Shown: piece by piece, positions 51,423 through 60,457 of the stretch
How positions within the stretch are numbered: the stretch's first letter is position 1
How the letters are laid out: each line of letters starts with the position of its first letter
Origin: CALLJL01 sp964627255
GTDB lineage: Bacteria; Acidobacteriota; Aminicenantia; Aminicenantales; CALLJL01
Direction: 5' to 3'
Assembly (NCBI GenBank): GCA_964627255.1
Contig: CAZVIN010000023.1
Span: 33,513-97,512 of the forward strand
Length of the DNA stretch: 64,000 bases
The notes under the pieces: model-generated
Seen by the model: only the letters and a program-made list of their open reading frames with translations
The model's database searches: none
What the model was told of the DNA's origin: nothing
Position numbers and translations under genes: made by a program

Positions 51423-53219
51423 CTACGGTTTTATCCGTACCGGAATTACTGCCACACCCTTAAAAGTATAGGCGATGGGCAATTGATATTCAGCCAAGGT
51501 GGAACGGCTAATGGTAACCGGCGAAGCCGAAGCCGCCCGCGGGGAAGTGAGCATGGCTCTGAGAGTTAGGGGCAGACTGCCCATCTCCTCTCCCCTCAAG
51601 AAGAGACCTGGTTTTGGGGCGAGAAGTTTAAAATAAATCCGATTATTTTTGCGCAGGCTGTTGAGAAGGCGGATAAGCTGATTAAGGTTACGGGGCGTTA
51701 TTTCGGCTCGCTGGTAGAGCTCAAGCTCTACCTGGTGCATCGAAGCGGCGTCCCCAACGATCAATTGAAACTCGGTGTTGGGAGGCAGTTGAGGCGCGGC
51801 GAGGTTGACTTCTTCCAAGATGCTTTCATCGCGGAAGGTGCGATAAAAAACCTTAACCCCGATTCTCTCTCCGGGAGAGACTTCATACTTATCACACCAG
51901 ACCCTCTCTAAGGTACCGAGTTTAACTTCTTCTGTAACGCGGAGACGGAGGTCAGCCCGGGTTATTCTCAGCTCTTGAAATTCATTATTGATTAAATAAT
52001 AAGCGACGGCCGTGAGAAGACCCGAAAAATTGGTTACCGCGTTGTCGAGATTGCCGGAAAAGAGGTCCTCGAGGTGCACGTTCTGACCGTTGTCAAGATA
52101 GAGGTCGCCGTTGAACTCGACAGAGAGGTTGCCATAAGCCCTGGCCTCGCTGAGGACGACAGAATAAAGAGCCAGGTTGACCAGAAGCGGGGTTAGAATT
52201 TTGTCGTTAATAAGCTGAATTCGGAAATTTTTGGCCGCGCCGGAAGCGTCGATTAAATTAAGGTTAAGGGGAATTAACTGGGGAAGCCGGCCCAATTCAC
52301 CCATAGCTCCGGCGTTTCGGTCTTGAATAAAACGGCCCACGATTTGGCCTGTTTTGGCCAGTTTAAAGGAGGTTTCAAGGCTGGGAACAACGGTCATAAC
52401 CTCGGCTGTAGCCAAGCCATAATCCACCGGGCCCAAATTATAAAGGGGATGGCCGAAAGCTATGACCCGATTGCCATCGACATAAGTGACTGTTCCAACA
52501 GCCGCTAAGTTCAAATCGCCGCTCACTAACTGGATGGCAACAGGGTCACCTTCTTTTAGTTGGACGGAATTCAGAGAAGAAGTTATCTGAGATGATGAGC
52601 CCGAGGCCACGGGAATAAAGCCCATCCGGGAAAAAAGAGACCGTTTTTTTTCTAAAAAAGAGGGAGAAAAACCGCTGAAAAGCAGCGGCACCTGCAACCT
52701 CTGGAATTCGGGGCTGCCGTTGGTATTCTGAAGACTCGGGAAAAGAAGCGGGTTGAGAGTAAGGAGCTCTTCTAAGCTCAGAGAAGACTTAAATCCCGTC
52801 GGCTGGCTTCCCTGCGGTCTGAAACTTTCCTTTTTCCCCCCGACCTGGAGCATCTCGTCAATCGGAGTGATTCCGGCAATGGCTCGACGAGCATAGGGAA
52901 AGCTATAGGCAATAGCGCCAATCAGCTTGCCGTCTATATAGACTGGGCTGCCACTCATGCCGCTTATAACCCCGGTTGATTCCAGGCCTTGGCCAGAAAG
53001 CTCAGCTAAGATTATGTTCCTCTGGGGTTGAACATTCTCCATTACGCCGAGGATGGTGACGTCAAATTCTTCTACTTGGGTGCCGGTAAAAACGCTTTTC
53101 CCTTTGCCTTTCATGCCGGCCTTGACTTGATTTAAAGGCATGGTAACCGTGGCCGACAAAAGGGAGAAGGCTTCAAGAATCAAGAAAAATAACAAAAAAA
53201 GAGCCCGAATTTTTTTCAT
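51423..53219 (-). CDS. SpoIVB-type serine peptidase (family S55), exported
   Basis: Protein of 598 residues with a signal peptide and an N-terminal S55 / SpoIVB peptidase-like domain: PLNQVKAGMKGKGKSVF, then the catalytic-serine region VISGMSGSPVYIDGKLIGA and IAGITPIDEML. In Bacillus SpoIVB signals across the forespore membranes; homologues in non-sporulating diderms are common and uncharacterised, probably acting on envelope proteins. Residues about 300-600 are a beta-rich extension of unknown fold. No clear Shine-Dalgarno sequence; the gene starts eight bases after the spt-like stop, so it is likely translationally coupled. Confidence 0.8.
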   Translation of the reverse strand: MKKIRALFLLFFLILEAFSLLSATVTMPLNQVKAGMKGKGKSVFTGTQVEEFDVTILGVMENVQPQRNIILAELSGQGLESTGVISGMSGSPVYIDGKLIGAIAYSFPYARRAIAGITPIDEMLQVGGKKESFRPQGSQPTGFKSSLSLEELLTLNPLLFPSLQNTNGSPEFQRLQVPLLFSGFSPSFLEKKRSLFSRMGFIPVASGSSSQITSSLNSVQLKEGDPVAIQLVSGDLNLAAVGTVTYVDGNRVIAFGHPLYNLGPVDYGLATAEVMTVVPSLETSFKLAKTGQIVGRFIQDRNAGAMGELGRLPQLIPLNLNLIDASGAAKNFRIQLINDKILTPLLVNLALYSVVLSEARAYGNLSVEFNGDLYLDNGQNVHLEDLFSGNLDNAVTNFSGLLTAVAYYLINNEFQELRITRADLRLRVTEEVKLGTLERVWCDKYEVSPGERIGVKVFYRTFRDESILEEVNLAAPQLPPNTEFQLIVGDAASMHQVELELYQRAEITPRNLNQLIRLLNSLRKNNRIYFKLLAPKPGLFLRGEEMGSLPLTLRAMLTSPRAASASPVTISRSTLAEYQLPIAYTFKGVAVIPVRIKP

Positions 53220-53227
53220 TTATGTAA

Positions 53228-54421
53228 TCACTTTTCCGCGGGAATCAGTCCCAAAACCTGGCCGCACTTTTTAAAGCTCGCCAAAACACGGTCAAGGTCT
53301 TCCTCGCGATGGGTGGCCGAATAGCTGGTGCGAATGAGAGCTCGGCCCTTGGGAACAGCCGGATAAATGGTGGGTGTGGTGAAAATACCATCTTCTCGCA
53401 GCAGCTTCCAGAACATAAAAGCCGCCTCGTCTTCGCCCATAATCACAGGAATAATCTGGGTCTGGGATTCGCCGGTGTCAAAACCCATTTCGTGGAAGCC
53501 TCGTCTCATTTTTTCCGTAATCTGCCACAGTCGATGACGACGCTCTGGTTCCTTTTCAATAATATCCAAGGTAGCCAAGACCGTGGCCACTGAAGCCGGA
53601 GTGATGCTGGCACTGAAAATGAGGGAGCGGGCATGGTGTTTGATGTATTGAATCACTTTTTTTTCTCCGGCCACGAAGCCACCAAGCGAAGCAAAGGATT
53701 TGCTAAAAGTGCCCATGACAATGTCAACGTCGTCTTCAACGCCAAAATGCTCCGCTGTCCCCCGGCCATTTTGGCCCAAAACACCGATCCCGTGCGCATC
53801 ATCGACCATTAACCGCGCCCCATATTTTTTGGCCAGAGAAACCACTTCTGGCAGGTTGGCCATATCACCTTCCATGCTGAAAACACCGTCAACGACGATG
53901 AGTTTGCCGCTGGCGGCCGGGAGTGAGGCTAAAACTCTTTCCAGGTCAGCCATGTCGTTGTGTTTATACTTACAAACCGTGCCGTAGGAGAGGCGACAGG
54001 CATCGATGATAGAAGCATGAACCATGCGGTCAGCCACTATATAATCATCCTTATCAATCAGCGTGGAGATAATTCCCAAGTTGGTCTGAAAGCCGGTACT
54101 AAAGGCGAGAGCTGCTTCCTTTTTCATAAAACGAGCCAGCCTTTCCTCGAGCTCCACATGGATATCCAGAGTCCCGTTGAGAAAGCGAGAACCGCAGGTG
54201 GCCACACCGTAACGTTCAATAGCTTCTTGAGCCGCTTTCTTTACCCTGGGCTCGTCAACCAGCCCTAAATAGTTGTTCGACCCCACCATAATCATTTCTC
54301 GGCCGTCAACCAAGACGCGATTGCCATTTACTGCTTGAATTGGGGTAAAGTAAGGATACATATCCATGGCCATAGCTTCATCAGCTCGGGTGAAGCTGTA
54401 ACATTTGTCAAAAAGATTCAT
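53228..54421 (-). CDS. spt: Serine palmitoyltransferase-like alpha-oxoamine synthase
   Basis: PLP enzyme of 397 residues condensing an amino acid with an acyl thioester. The PLP lysine is K241 in GTFSKSFASLGG. The TFSKS context is typical of serine palmitoyltransferase, whereas BioF and Kbl usually have LGKA. Other support: the N-terminal MYPYF segment, GSNNYLGL, GSRFLNGTLDIH, VHAS (stacking His135) and D207-D-A-H. The product would be 3-ketosphinganine, first step of sphingolipid synthesis. AGGAGG precedes the ATG. It shares an 82-base divergent promoter region with a CerR-like epimerase and leads an operon with the S55 and propeller genes. A Kbl- or BioF-like role remains the alternative. 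Confidence 0.72.
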   Translation of the reverse strand: MNLFDKCYSFTRADEAMAMDMYPYFTPIQAVNGNRVLVDGREMIMVGSNNYLGLVDEPRVKKAAQEAIERYGVATCGSRFLNGTLDIHVELEERLARFMKKEAALAFSTGFQTNLGIISTLIDKDDYIVADRMVHASIIDACRLSYGTVCKYKHNDMADLERVLASLPAASGKLIVVDGVFSMEGDMANLPEVVSLAKKYGARLMVDDAHGIGVLGQNGRGTAEHFGVEDDVDIVMGTFSKSFASLGGFVAGEKKVIQYIKHHARSLIFSASITPASVATVLATLDIIEKEPERRHRLWQITEKMRRGFHEMGFDTGESQTQIIPVIMGEDEAAFMFWKLLREDGIFTTPTIYPAVPKGRALIRTSYSATHREEDLDRVLASFKKCGQVLGLIPAEK

Positions 54422-54467
54422 CCTTCCCTCCTTTGTGGGTTGCTTGAAAACAAGAACGGAGGCCGAA

Positions 54468-54497
54468 TTGACTCTATCCTTGACAATAGCTTAGAAT
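54468..54497 (+). promoter_or_regulatory. Promoter of CerR-like gene, leaderless
   Basis: TTGACT, 18 bases, TAGAAT. Six bases separate the -10 from the ATG, so transcription should begin at the start codon; no Shine-Dalgarno sequence exists. Confidence 0.55.
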
Positions 54498-54503
54498 CGC
54501 TCC

Positions 54504-55475
54504 ATGAAAGTTCTTATAACGGGTGCTACCGGCTTTATCGGCCGCCATCTCCTTGCTTCTTTAATTAATCAGCCGGCCACCGAACTTTTTGTTCTGGTCC
54601 GGAACCGGCAAAAGCTCGAGCCTCACTTGCTCCCGGCCGTTTCTGTGCTCCAAGGTGACCTCGTCACGCCACCGCCTTTACCTGCTGGCCTTGACGTCGT
54701 CTTCCATCTCGCCGGGTTAACCAAGGCCGCCAAAGCAACGGATTATTATAATGTAAACCAACAAGGCACGGCAAGCCTTTTGAAGGCCTTAGAAGGACAA
54801 AGTAAAAAAATAAAATTTATTTATTTAAGCAGCTTGGCGGCCGTCGGCCCAGCCACCAAAGCGAGAACCACTCGGGAAAATGACCCGCCTCAACCCATCA
54901 ACCCCTATGGCCAGAGCAAGCTCCTGGGAGAAAAGGAAGTCCTTGGTTATCAGGCTCGATTCAACGTCGTTATCATTAGGGTGGGCGGAGTTTATGGACC
55001 AGGTGATAGGGATTTTTTAACCTTTTTTCGCTTTATCAACCGCGGCCTCCTGCCCATTTTTGATTCTGGCCGCATGAGAATGAGCCTCTGCTATGTTAAG
55101 GATTTAATTAATTTTCTTCAGCTCGCGGCCAGGAGTGACCTAAACTCCGGAGAAATTTTTCATCTCGCTGCGCCCAACTTTTACACCTGGGAGGAGGTGG
55201 GTCAGACTGCGGCTCGTCTTTTAGAAAAAAAACCTGTGAAAATTAAGACTCCCTCCTGGTTAGTTTTCTTCATCGCCGCCGTGTCTCAGGGATTTTCTCG
55301 CCTGACAAATAAGCCTTCAGTCATTAACTTGGATAAATATAGAGAAATGAAAGCCGCTTTCTGGACTGCCGATGCCTCCAAAGCGCAAAAGGTTTTGGGC
55401 TTCCAGCCTCAATACGATTTAGAACAAGGGTTGGTGGAAACGCTTAATTGGTACCAGCAAAAGGGCTGGCTCTAA
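54504..55475 (+). CDS. NAD(P)-dependent epimerase/dehydratase, possible ceramide reductase (CerR-like)
   Basis: Extended short-chain dehydrogenase of 323 residues: N-terminal MKVLITGATGFIGRHL nucleotide site, active-site Y-x3-K in NPYGQSKLLG, and VIIRVGGVYGPGD. Family members include sugar epimerases and the bacterial ceramide reductase CerR. The divergent pairing with an spt-like gene suggests CerR, which reduces the 3-keto group of oxidised ceramide; the sequence alone does not prove it. It has a leaderless promoter and stops nine bases before the convergent DsbD-N-like gene. Confidence 0.68.
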   Translation: MKVLITGATGFIGRHLLASLINQPATELFVLVRNRQKLEPHLLPAVSVLQGDLVTPPPLPAGLDVVFHLAGLTKAAKATDYYNVNQQGTASLLKALEGQSKKIKFIYLSSLAAVGPATKARTTRENDPPQPINPYGQSKLLGEKEVLGYQARFNVVIIRVGGVYGPGDRDFLTFFRFINRGLLPIFDSGRMRMSLCYVKDLINFLQLAARSDLNSGEIFHLAAPNFYTWEEVGQTAARLLEKKPVKIKTPSWLVFFIAAVSQGFSRLTNKPSVINLDKYREMKAAFWTADASKAQKVLGFQPQYDLEQGLVETLNWYQQKGWL

Positions 55476-55484
55476 ACTTTACAT

Positions 55485-56027
55485 TCATTTAGCTGTGGGA
55501 CTCGAACCGGAGGGGAGGCTTGACTTCTTTTTCATCACCGTAGCCCGGGTGGAAAAAGAGCTGAAAAACTTGGAAGCGGTCTTAAGGCACCAGCCTCGCT
55601 GAAGGGATTGCAGGACATATTTCAGTTTACCTTCCAGGATATAGGTTTTGGCGGGAGCGTCAAGAGCAACCGAAAAGGGAATTTTGATGATTTTATCCAG
55701 CTTCAGGCATTCTCGGCCATTCTGTTTAACCGTCTCCAGCTCCAGGTCGGTAGCAGTAAAAAAATTTTTGGGAAAGGTAATTGGCGGCGAAGGTTTAAAT
55801 TCAATGACAAACTCGGGCTCAGAGAGAACAACTACTCCTTCGGGGACAGTTAGCCTCAAGATAACCTGCCCTGACTCTCCCCGAGAAAGTATCTTCGGAA
55901 CAATCGCCACGTCCACTTTGAGCAGAGTTTCCTGGGGCAAAAGGCTAAAAGGAACGAAGAGGAAGCAAAAGGCTGCAACCACTAATGTCTTCAGCCAGAA
56001 AAAATTACAGCCCGCGCTTTGTCTCAT
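55485..56027 (-). CDS. Exported DsbD N-terminal-like domain protein
   Basis: Protein of 180 residues: signal peptide (LVVAAFCFLFVPFSL), then an immunoglobulin-like domain (VDVAIVPKILSRGESGQVILRL; VLEGKLKYVL reads here as ILEGKLKYVLQS) with a WCLKTASKF segment near the end, resembling the periplasmic N-terminal domain of DsbD-type thiol-disulfide exchangers. Only one Cys remains in the motif area, so a redox role is doubtful. A poly-basic tail (KKKSS) ends the protein. No clear ribosome-binding site was noted. Function unassigned. Confidence 0.5.
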   Translation of the reverse strand: MRQSAGCNFFWLKTLVVAAFCFLFVPFSLLPQETLLKVDVAIVPKILSRGESGQVILRLTVPEGVVVLSEPEFVIEFKPSPPITFPKNFFTATDLELETVKQNGRECLKLDKIIKIPFSVALDAPAKTYILEGKLKYVLQSLQRGWCLKTASKFFSSFSTRATVMKKKSSLPSGSSPTAK

Positions 56028-56175
56028 GGCGGCTTGCTTCTCTTTTATAGCGTTTTATAAATCAATTTTAACTTTCTTGCCTTAATCCGTCAAACCGACC
56101 TTGTCTCAGCCGCCTAAAAAGCCTCTCATGACGGCTTTAAATCAAAAAAAGTTTTTCTTAATAAATAAATTAATG

Positions 56176-56181
56176 TATACT
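56176..56181 (+). promoter_or_regulatory. -10 box of fabH, leaderless
   Basis: TATACT lies nine bases from the fabH ATG, and no Shine-Dalgarno sequence is present in TTTTTAGATT. No good -35 was found. Confidence 0.35.
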
Positions 56182-56190
56182 TTTTAGATT

Positions 56191-57189
56191 ATGAGTGTAA
56201 GGTCGATTATAACCGGCACCGGACATTACGTTCCGCCCAATGTTGTCACCAATTTTGATTTAGAAAAAATAATGAACACCTCCGACGAGTGGATTAGACA
56301 GCGTTCCGGTATTGTTGAAAGGCGTTATGTTACTCCCGGCACAGGAAGCTCTGACCTGGCGGTAGAGGCGGCGAAACAAGCGGTCGAAGCAGCGGGGTTG
56401 AAATTATCTGACATCGAGTTCATCATTGCGGCCACGCTTTCCCCTGACCATTATTTCCCTGGAATAGGGGTTTCAGTTCAGGCCAAACTGGGTTTGGACC
56501 CGGTCGGCGCTCTTGATATTCGCAATCAATGCTCTGGTTTTATTTATGCCCTCTCGGTGGCCGACCAATATATCCGGGCTGGAACTTACCGTCGTCTTCT
56601 GGTAGTGGCGGCAGAAGTCCAATCTTCCAATTTAGATTATTCCGACGCCGGTCGGGACATGGCGGTTCTTTTTGGCGACGGCGCGGGAGCGGTGGTAGTG
56701 GAAGCCTCCGAGGGCGAGGGGCGAGGAATTCTTTCAACCCATCTCTTCGCTGACGGCCGCTTTGTTTCAGACCTTTGGATGGAAAAACCGAGCCCCAAGG
56801 ATAAACCTACCTTCGGAGATAATTTTCTTAGCGAGGGACGATATTTTCCTCGGATGGATGGACGGTCGGTGTTTAAGAATGCTTGCGAAAAGATGCCGGA
56901 GGCTGTCCGAATTGCCCTATCTCATAATAATCTCCGCATAGAAGACGTCGACGTTCTCATCCCCCATCAGGCCAACGAACGCATATCCCAAATGGTTGCC
57001 AAGAGTCTGAATATCCCCCTCGAAAAGGTGGTCCGTAATATCGACCGCTATGGCAACACGACCGCCGCCTCCATACCTATTGCTCTTGATGAAGCTTGCC
57101 GGCAGGGCCGGATTAAGCCTGGTAGTCTGGTTGTGCTCACGGCTTTTGGCTCTGGCTACACCTGGGCTTCAGCCGTTATCCGTTGGTAA
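56191..57189 (+). CDS. fabH: 3-oxoacyl-ACP synthase III (FabH-like)
   Basis: Condensing enzyme of 332 residues that starts fatty acid chains from acyl-CoA and malonyl-ACP. The catalytic triad Cys114 (RNQCSGFIYA), His259 (IPHQANERI) and Asn289 (YGNTTAASIP) is complete, and SDEWIRQRSGIVERR is typical. A loop insertion at about 195-225 (WMEKPSPKDKPTFGD) is longer than in E. coli FabH and is shared with some related condensing enzymes, so a specialised primer is possible. It is apparently transcribed alone as a leaderless mRNA. Confidence 0.9.
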   Translation: MSVRSIITGTGHYVPPNVVTNFDLEKIMNTSDEWIRQRSGIVERRYVTPGTGSSDLAVEAAKQAVEAAGLKLSDIEFIIAATLSPDHYFPGIGVSVQAKLGLDPVGALDIRNQCSGFIYALSVADQYIRAGTYRRLLVVAAEVQSSNLDYSDAGRDMAVLFGDGAGAVVVEASEGEGRGILSTHLFADGRFVSDLWMEKPSPKDKPTFGDNFLSEGRYFPRMDGRSVFKNACEKMPEAVRIALSHNNLRIEDVDVLIPHQANERISQMVAKSLNIPLEKVVRNIDRYGNTTAASIPIALDEACRQGRIKPGSLVVLTAFGSGYTWASAVIRW

Positions 57190-57305
57190 AAAAGTCTTGC
57201 ACTCTAAATTTTGCTTATGTTAGGATTCATTAGGCCTTGTTCCGATGAACATCGAGAGGCGGAAAAAGGCAGGATGAACCCATGCCTAAAGATAAGGAGG
57301 ACGCA

Positions 57306-59072
57306 GTGAAAAAACGAACCATTATCACTTTTCTGATTTTCTTTCTGTTGACGGGGTTTAACTGGGTGGCCGGCCAGCAAAATCCCGAGGAGGCCAAATT
57401 TTTCAAGACTCTCGAGACCTACCTTGATGATATGTGGAAATTTTATCCCACAGCCGCCACTTTGCTCGGCTATTACAAGTACAACGATAAGCTCGAAGAC
57501 ATGAGCGAAGCTAATATCGACCGCCGGCACGATTCTCTTGATAACTACCGCCAGTTATTTATGGCTAAGATTGACCGCAGCAAACTCTCGCCCGAGGTTG
57601 AAATCGACCACGAGATTGCTCTCGATTCCTTAGACTACGAGACTCTTAAACACGAAAACCTCCTTCCCTGGGAATATAACCCGCTTTTTTATAACGAGCT
57701 TTTCTATTATTCGCTTCAAGGATTATTGGGCAAAGAATTTGGGCCTCTTGATGCCAGATTAAAGAGTGCGATTGAGCGGGCCAAATTGCTGCCCAAGTTA
57801 ATCCAGCAGGCCAAGACTAATCTCAAGACACCGCCGCAGCTATACACCGAGACCGCCATTAAGCAATTTCCCGCTATTATCGATTTTTACCGTAACGAAA
57901 TCCCTAAACTGATCGAAGCCGCTTCAGCTGACGCGAAAACCCGTTTCCAGGCGGAAATCACCAAAATAATCCCGGCGCTTGAAGATTACCAGAAATTTCT
58001 TCAAGCCGAGCTTTTGCCCCGTTCTACGGGTAATTTCCGTCTGGGAGAGGTTCATCCACGGCTACTCCGGATTACTCTGCAAAATTCTATTCCGCTTGAT
58101 GAACTAATCGCCCGGTCGCGCGCTGACTACAACAACCTGCGCCGGGAAATGGCAATTGTCTCCATGCCTCTCTATCGAATTATGTATCCGCAGATAAACA
58201 TGGAACAGCTCTCGACTCAGTACACCGAAGAACAGCTTCGCAACCTGTTCATCCGGGGCGTAATAGACAAAATAAAGGGAGCTCGTCCAACCAAAGAAAA
58301 TTTTATCGACGTTATCAAGAACGAGGCGGGAGCTCTTAAAGACTTTTTAGCGAAGAATAACCTTGTCGAACTGCCCGCTGAGCCTTTGAACATCATCCCG
58401 ATGCCCGCTTTTCGACGGGGAATCAGCCTGGTCCGCCTGATTGGTCCTGGAGCCTATGAAACTGCCGGACCCTACAACGCTGAAATCTCGCCCTTGCCGG
58501 AAGAATGGACCCCCGAACAAATAAACGTCTTCTTAGAGGATTTCAATAATTATTTTCTTTATTTCTGGGTCAATGGCAACGTCTTTCCCGGTCCCTTTGT
58601 TCCTCTGGCCATGACTCGAAACAACCCTTCCCTCCTGCGCAAGCTCTATCCAAATCAGCCGTTACTCAAAGGCTGGCCGATTTATTTGAATGAAATGTTG
58701 ATTACCAGCGGTTTTGGCGAGTACGACCTGAAGATGAGAATGAATGAACTCAAGCATCTCTTGCAAGTAGTAATTGATTTTCAACTCGAGCTTAACATCC
58801 ATCAAGGCGGTATGACTAAGGAACAGGCGATTGACTTGATGACGAAGGGTGGTTTCCAATCACCCGTAGAAGCTGAAAGAAAATGGAACCAGATTATCCT
58901 TAATCCTGGCGAAGCCATCTATGCTTATGTCGGTTACCAAGAAATAATGGATTTAGAAAAGGAATATCGCAAGCTTAAAGGAGAGGCGTTCTCGCCTAAG
59001 GAATTTTTGCACCAGCTTCTAAGTTATGGAGCCTTGCCCATCCGGCACCTTAAACCCAAGATAATGAAGTAA
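57306..59072 (+). CDS. DUF885-family protein lacking the metal-binding motif
   Basis: Exported protein of 588 residues with DUF885 layout. The signal peptide is KKRTIITFLIFFLLTGFN, and the mature part is helical. Active members have HEAxPGHH and, about 30 residues later, EGWA. Here the corresponding segments read GNVFPGPF (about residues 424-431) and KGWP (about 455), so the metal-binding His and the catalytic Glu residues are absent. The protein is probably a pseudoenzyme that binds peptides or proteins. The GTG at 57306 was chosen because AAGGAGG lies five bases upstream; ATG 57282 would put charged residues before the signal peptide. Confidence 0.78.
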   Translation: MKKRTIITFLIFFLLTGFNWVAGQQNPEEAKFFKTLETYLDDMWKFYPTAATLLGYYKYNDKLEDMSEANIDRRHDSLDNYRQLFMAKIDRSKLSPEVEIDHEIALDSLDYETLKHENLLPWEYNPLFYNELFYYSLQGLLGKEFGPLDARLKSAIERAKLLPKLIQQAKTNLKTPPQLYTETAIKQFPAIIDFYRNEIPKLIEAASADAKTRFQAEITKIIPALEDYQKFLQAELLPRSTGNFRLGEVHPRLLRITLQNSIPLDELIARSRADYNNLRREMAIVSMPLYRIMYPQINMEQLSTQYTEEQLRNLFIRGVIDKIKGARPTKENFIDVIKNEAGALKDFLAKNNLVELPAEPLNIIPMPAFRRGISLVRLIGPGAYETAGPYNAEISPLPEEWTPEQINVFLEDFNNYFLYFWVNGNVFPGPFVPLAMTRNNPSLLRKLYPNQPLLKGWPIYLNEMLITSGFGEYDLKMRMNELKHLLQVVIDFQLELNIHQGGMTKEQAIDLMTKGGFQSPVEAERKWNQIILNPGEAIYAYVGYQEIMDLEKEYRKLKGEAFSPKEFLHQLLSYGALPIRHLKPKIMK

Positions 59073-59417
59073 GCCCGCTAAATCATTTTTGAGGCAGGTG
59101 GGCGAAAAGGCTCTAAAAGAAGAGACAAGATAGCAAATAGTTCTGGATTTGAGCGGGCAAAGGCTGAAAGAAGTTATTCGTTCGCAGGCTCCGTGGGCCG
59201 GAGTTCAATTTTATTCAAATCGATATGGAACGATTATTATCCTGCCGAGCCATATTGTTCTTGCCTCCTTTTTATCTGCTGAGACCAGCCGAGCCCCCGG
59301 GCTGCAGTTTCAGCCTCAATTTAGAATCGGCCGCTGTTGAACCGACTTCGCTCCTGAGCTTTTTATTTGGCAATCAAGACGAGGCATGCTAAGATAAGCT
59401 CGAGCTAAATTGAAAAG
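59073..59417. other. Intergenic region before polyprenyl synthase, no gene
   Basis: Ends with the promoter of the prenyl synthase gene (59367-59395). A 63-codon frame at 59149-59340 has no ribosome-binding site or recognisable features. Nothing else seen. Confidence 0.5.
59367..59395 (+). promoter_or_regulatory. Promoter of polyprenyl synthase gene
   Basis: TTGGCA, 17 bases, TAAGAT. Transcription would start near 59402, leaving about 16 leader bases before the ATG. Confidence 0.55.
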
Positions 59418-60428
59418 ATGACTTCAGAACCAAATTTTAGAAGAACCAGCTCGATTAACCTGGACGAGCTCTACCGGGAAATTCTTCCGGACCTCGAGGA
59501 GGTGGAGAATTATCTCCAGACCATCACCGCTTCTTCAAGTCCTTTCTTGTCCGAGATTAAGCGTTTTCTTTTCAGTCAAAAAGGCAAAAGGATTCGTCCG
59601 GCCTTGCTTATTCTGAGCGCCAAGCTTTTTGGCTATCGCGGACAAGACCACATTCTAATGGCCTCGCTGGTGGAGTGTATTCATACCGCCAGCCTCATCC
59701 ACGACGATATCATCGATAATTCCCGAATGCGGCGAGGAAAATCGACGATTCACACCCGCTGGGGCCCAAACCTTTCTGTTCTGCTCGGCGACCATCTTTA
59801 TATCCAGACAATTAACCTCCTGCTCCAGAGTGGCTACGACGGGATTGTCAGGCTTCTTTCCCAGACGGCTACCCAGATGATCGAGGGCGAGATCGCCGAG
59901 TTTTTGATGAGTGGTAATTTCAGCCTGACGGAGCCCGAATATCTTGAAATCATCAGAAAAAAAACCGCCTTTCTTTTTGCCGCCGCTTGTCAAATTGGTG
60001 GCGTCCTGGCCGAAGCCGCCGAGACCCACCTCAGCCTAATCCATGATTATGGCTGTTCCTTGGGCATGGCCTTTCAAATTATCGACGACCTTCTCGATTA
60101 TCAAGGCGACGAGGCAGTCCTGGGCAAACCGACATTTTCTGACTTAAGCGAAGGACGGGTTACTTTGCCCCTCATTCATAGCCTAAGCGGCGATGGCCAA
60201 TTAGCCAAAGAAAAAATTCTCACCTTAGCCCAGAAAAAGCCGCTCGAAGTAGCCGGCAAAAAAGCCATTCTTGACATCTTGGAAGGAAGTGGTTCTTTAA
60301 AGTACAGTTTTCAAAAAGCGGAAGAATTCGCTCAACAATGTCATCATTTGCTGGCCCAACTGCCCTCCTCTTCTCATCGCGAAACCTTAGCTCAGCTGAC
60401 TGATTATATTCTCTATCGGGATCGCTGA
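59418..60428 (+). CDS. ispB: Long-chain polyprenyl diphosphate synthase
   Basis: Trans-prenyltransferase of 336 residues that elongates farnesyl diphosphate to a C40-C50 chain for a quinone side chain. The first Asp-rich motif (IHDDIIDNSRMRRG) and second (FQIIDDLLDYQGDE) bind Mg-diphosphate; GKRIRPALLI and GEIAEFLM are typical. Chain length cannot be set with confidence. It is followed by the CYTH gene after 29 bases. Undecaprenyl (cis) synthases are unrelated, so a respiratory quinone is implied, which is interesting for a presumed anaerobe. Confidence 0.9.
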   Translation: MTSEPNFRRTSSINLDELYREILPDLEEVENYLQTITASSSPFLSEIKRFLFSQKGKRIRPALLILSAKLFGYRGQDHILMASLVECIHTASLIHDDIIDNSRMRRGKSTIHTRWGPNLSVLLGDHLYIQTINLLLQSGYDGIVRLLSQTATQMIEGEIAEFLMSGNFSLTEPEYLEIIRKKTAFLFAAACQIGGVLAEAAETHLSLIHDYGCSLGMAFQIIDDLLDYQGDEAVLGKPTFSDLSEGRVTLPLIHSLSGDGQLAKEKILTLAQKKPLEVAGKKAILDILEGSGSLKYSFQKAEEFAQQCHHLLAQLPSSSHRETLAQLTDYILYRDR

Positions 60429-60457
60429 AACTTAGAATCTAAAATTAAATAACTAAG

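Noticed and set aside
53228..54421. Call as 2-amino-3-ketobutyrate CoA ligase with a threonine dehydrogenase partner
   Set aside because: The neighbouring SDR protein does not resemble epimerase-type threonine dehydrogenase closely enough to say so, and the PLP-lysine context favours serine palmitoyltransferase; kept only as alternative.
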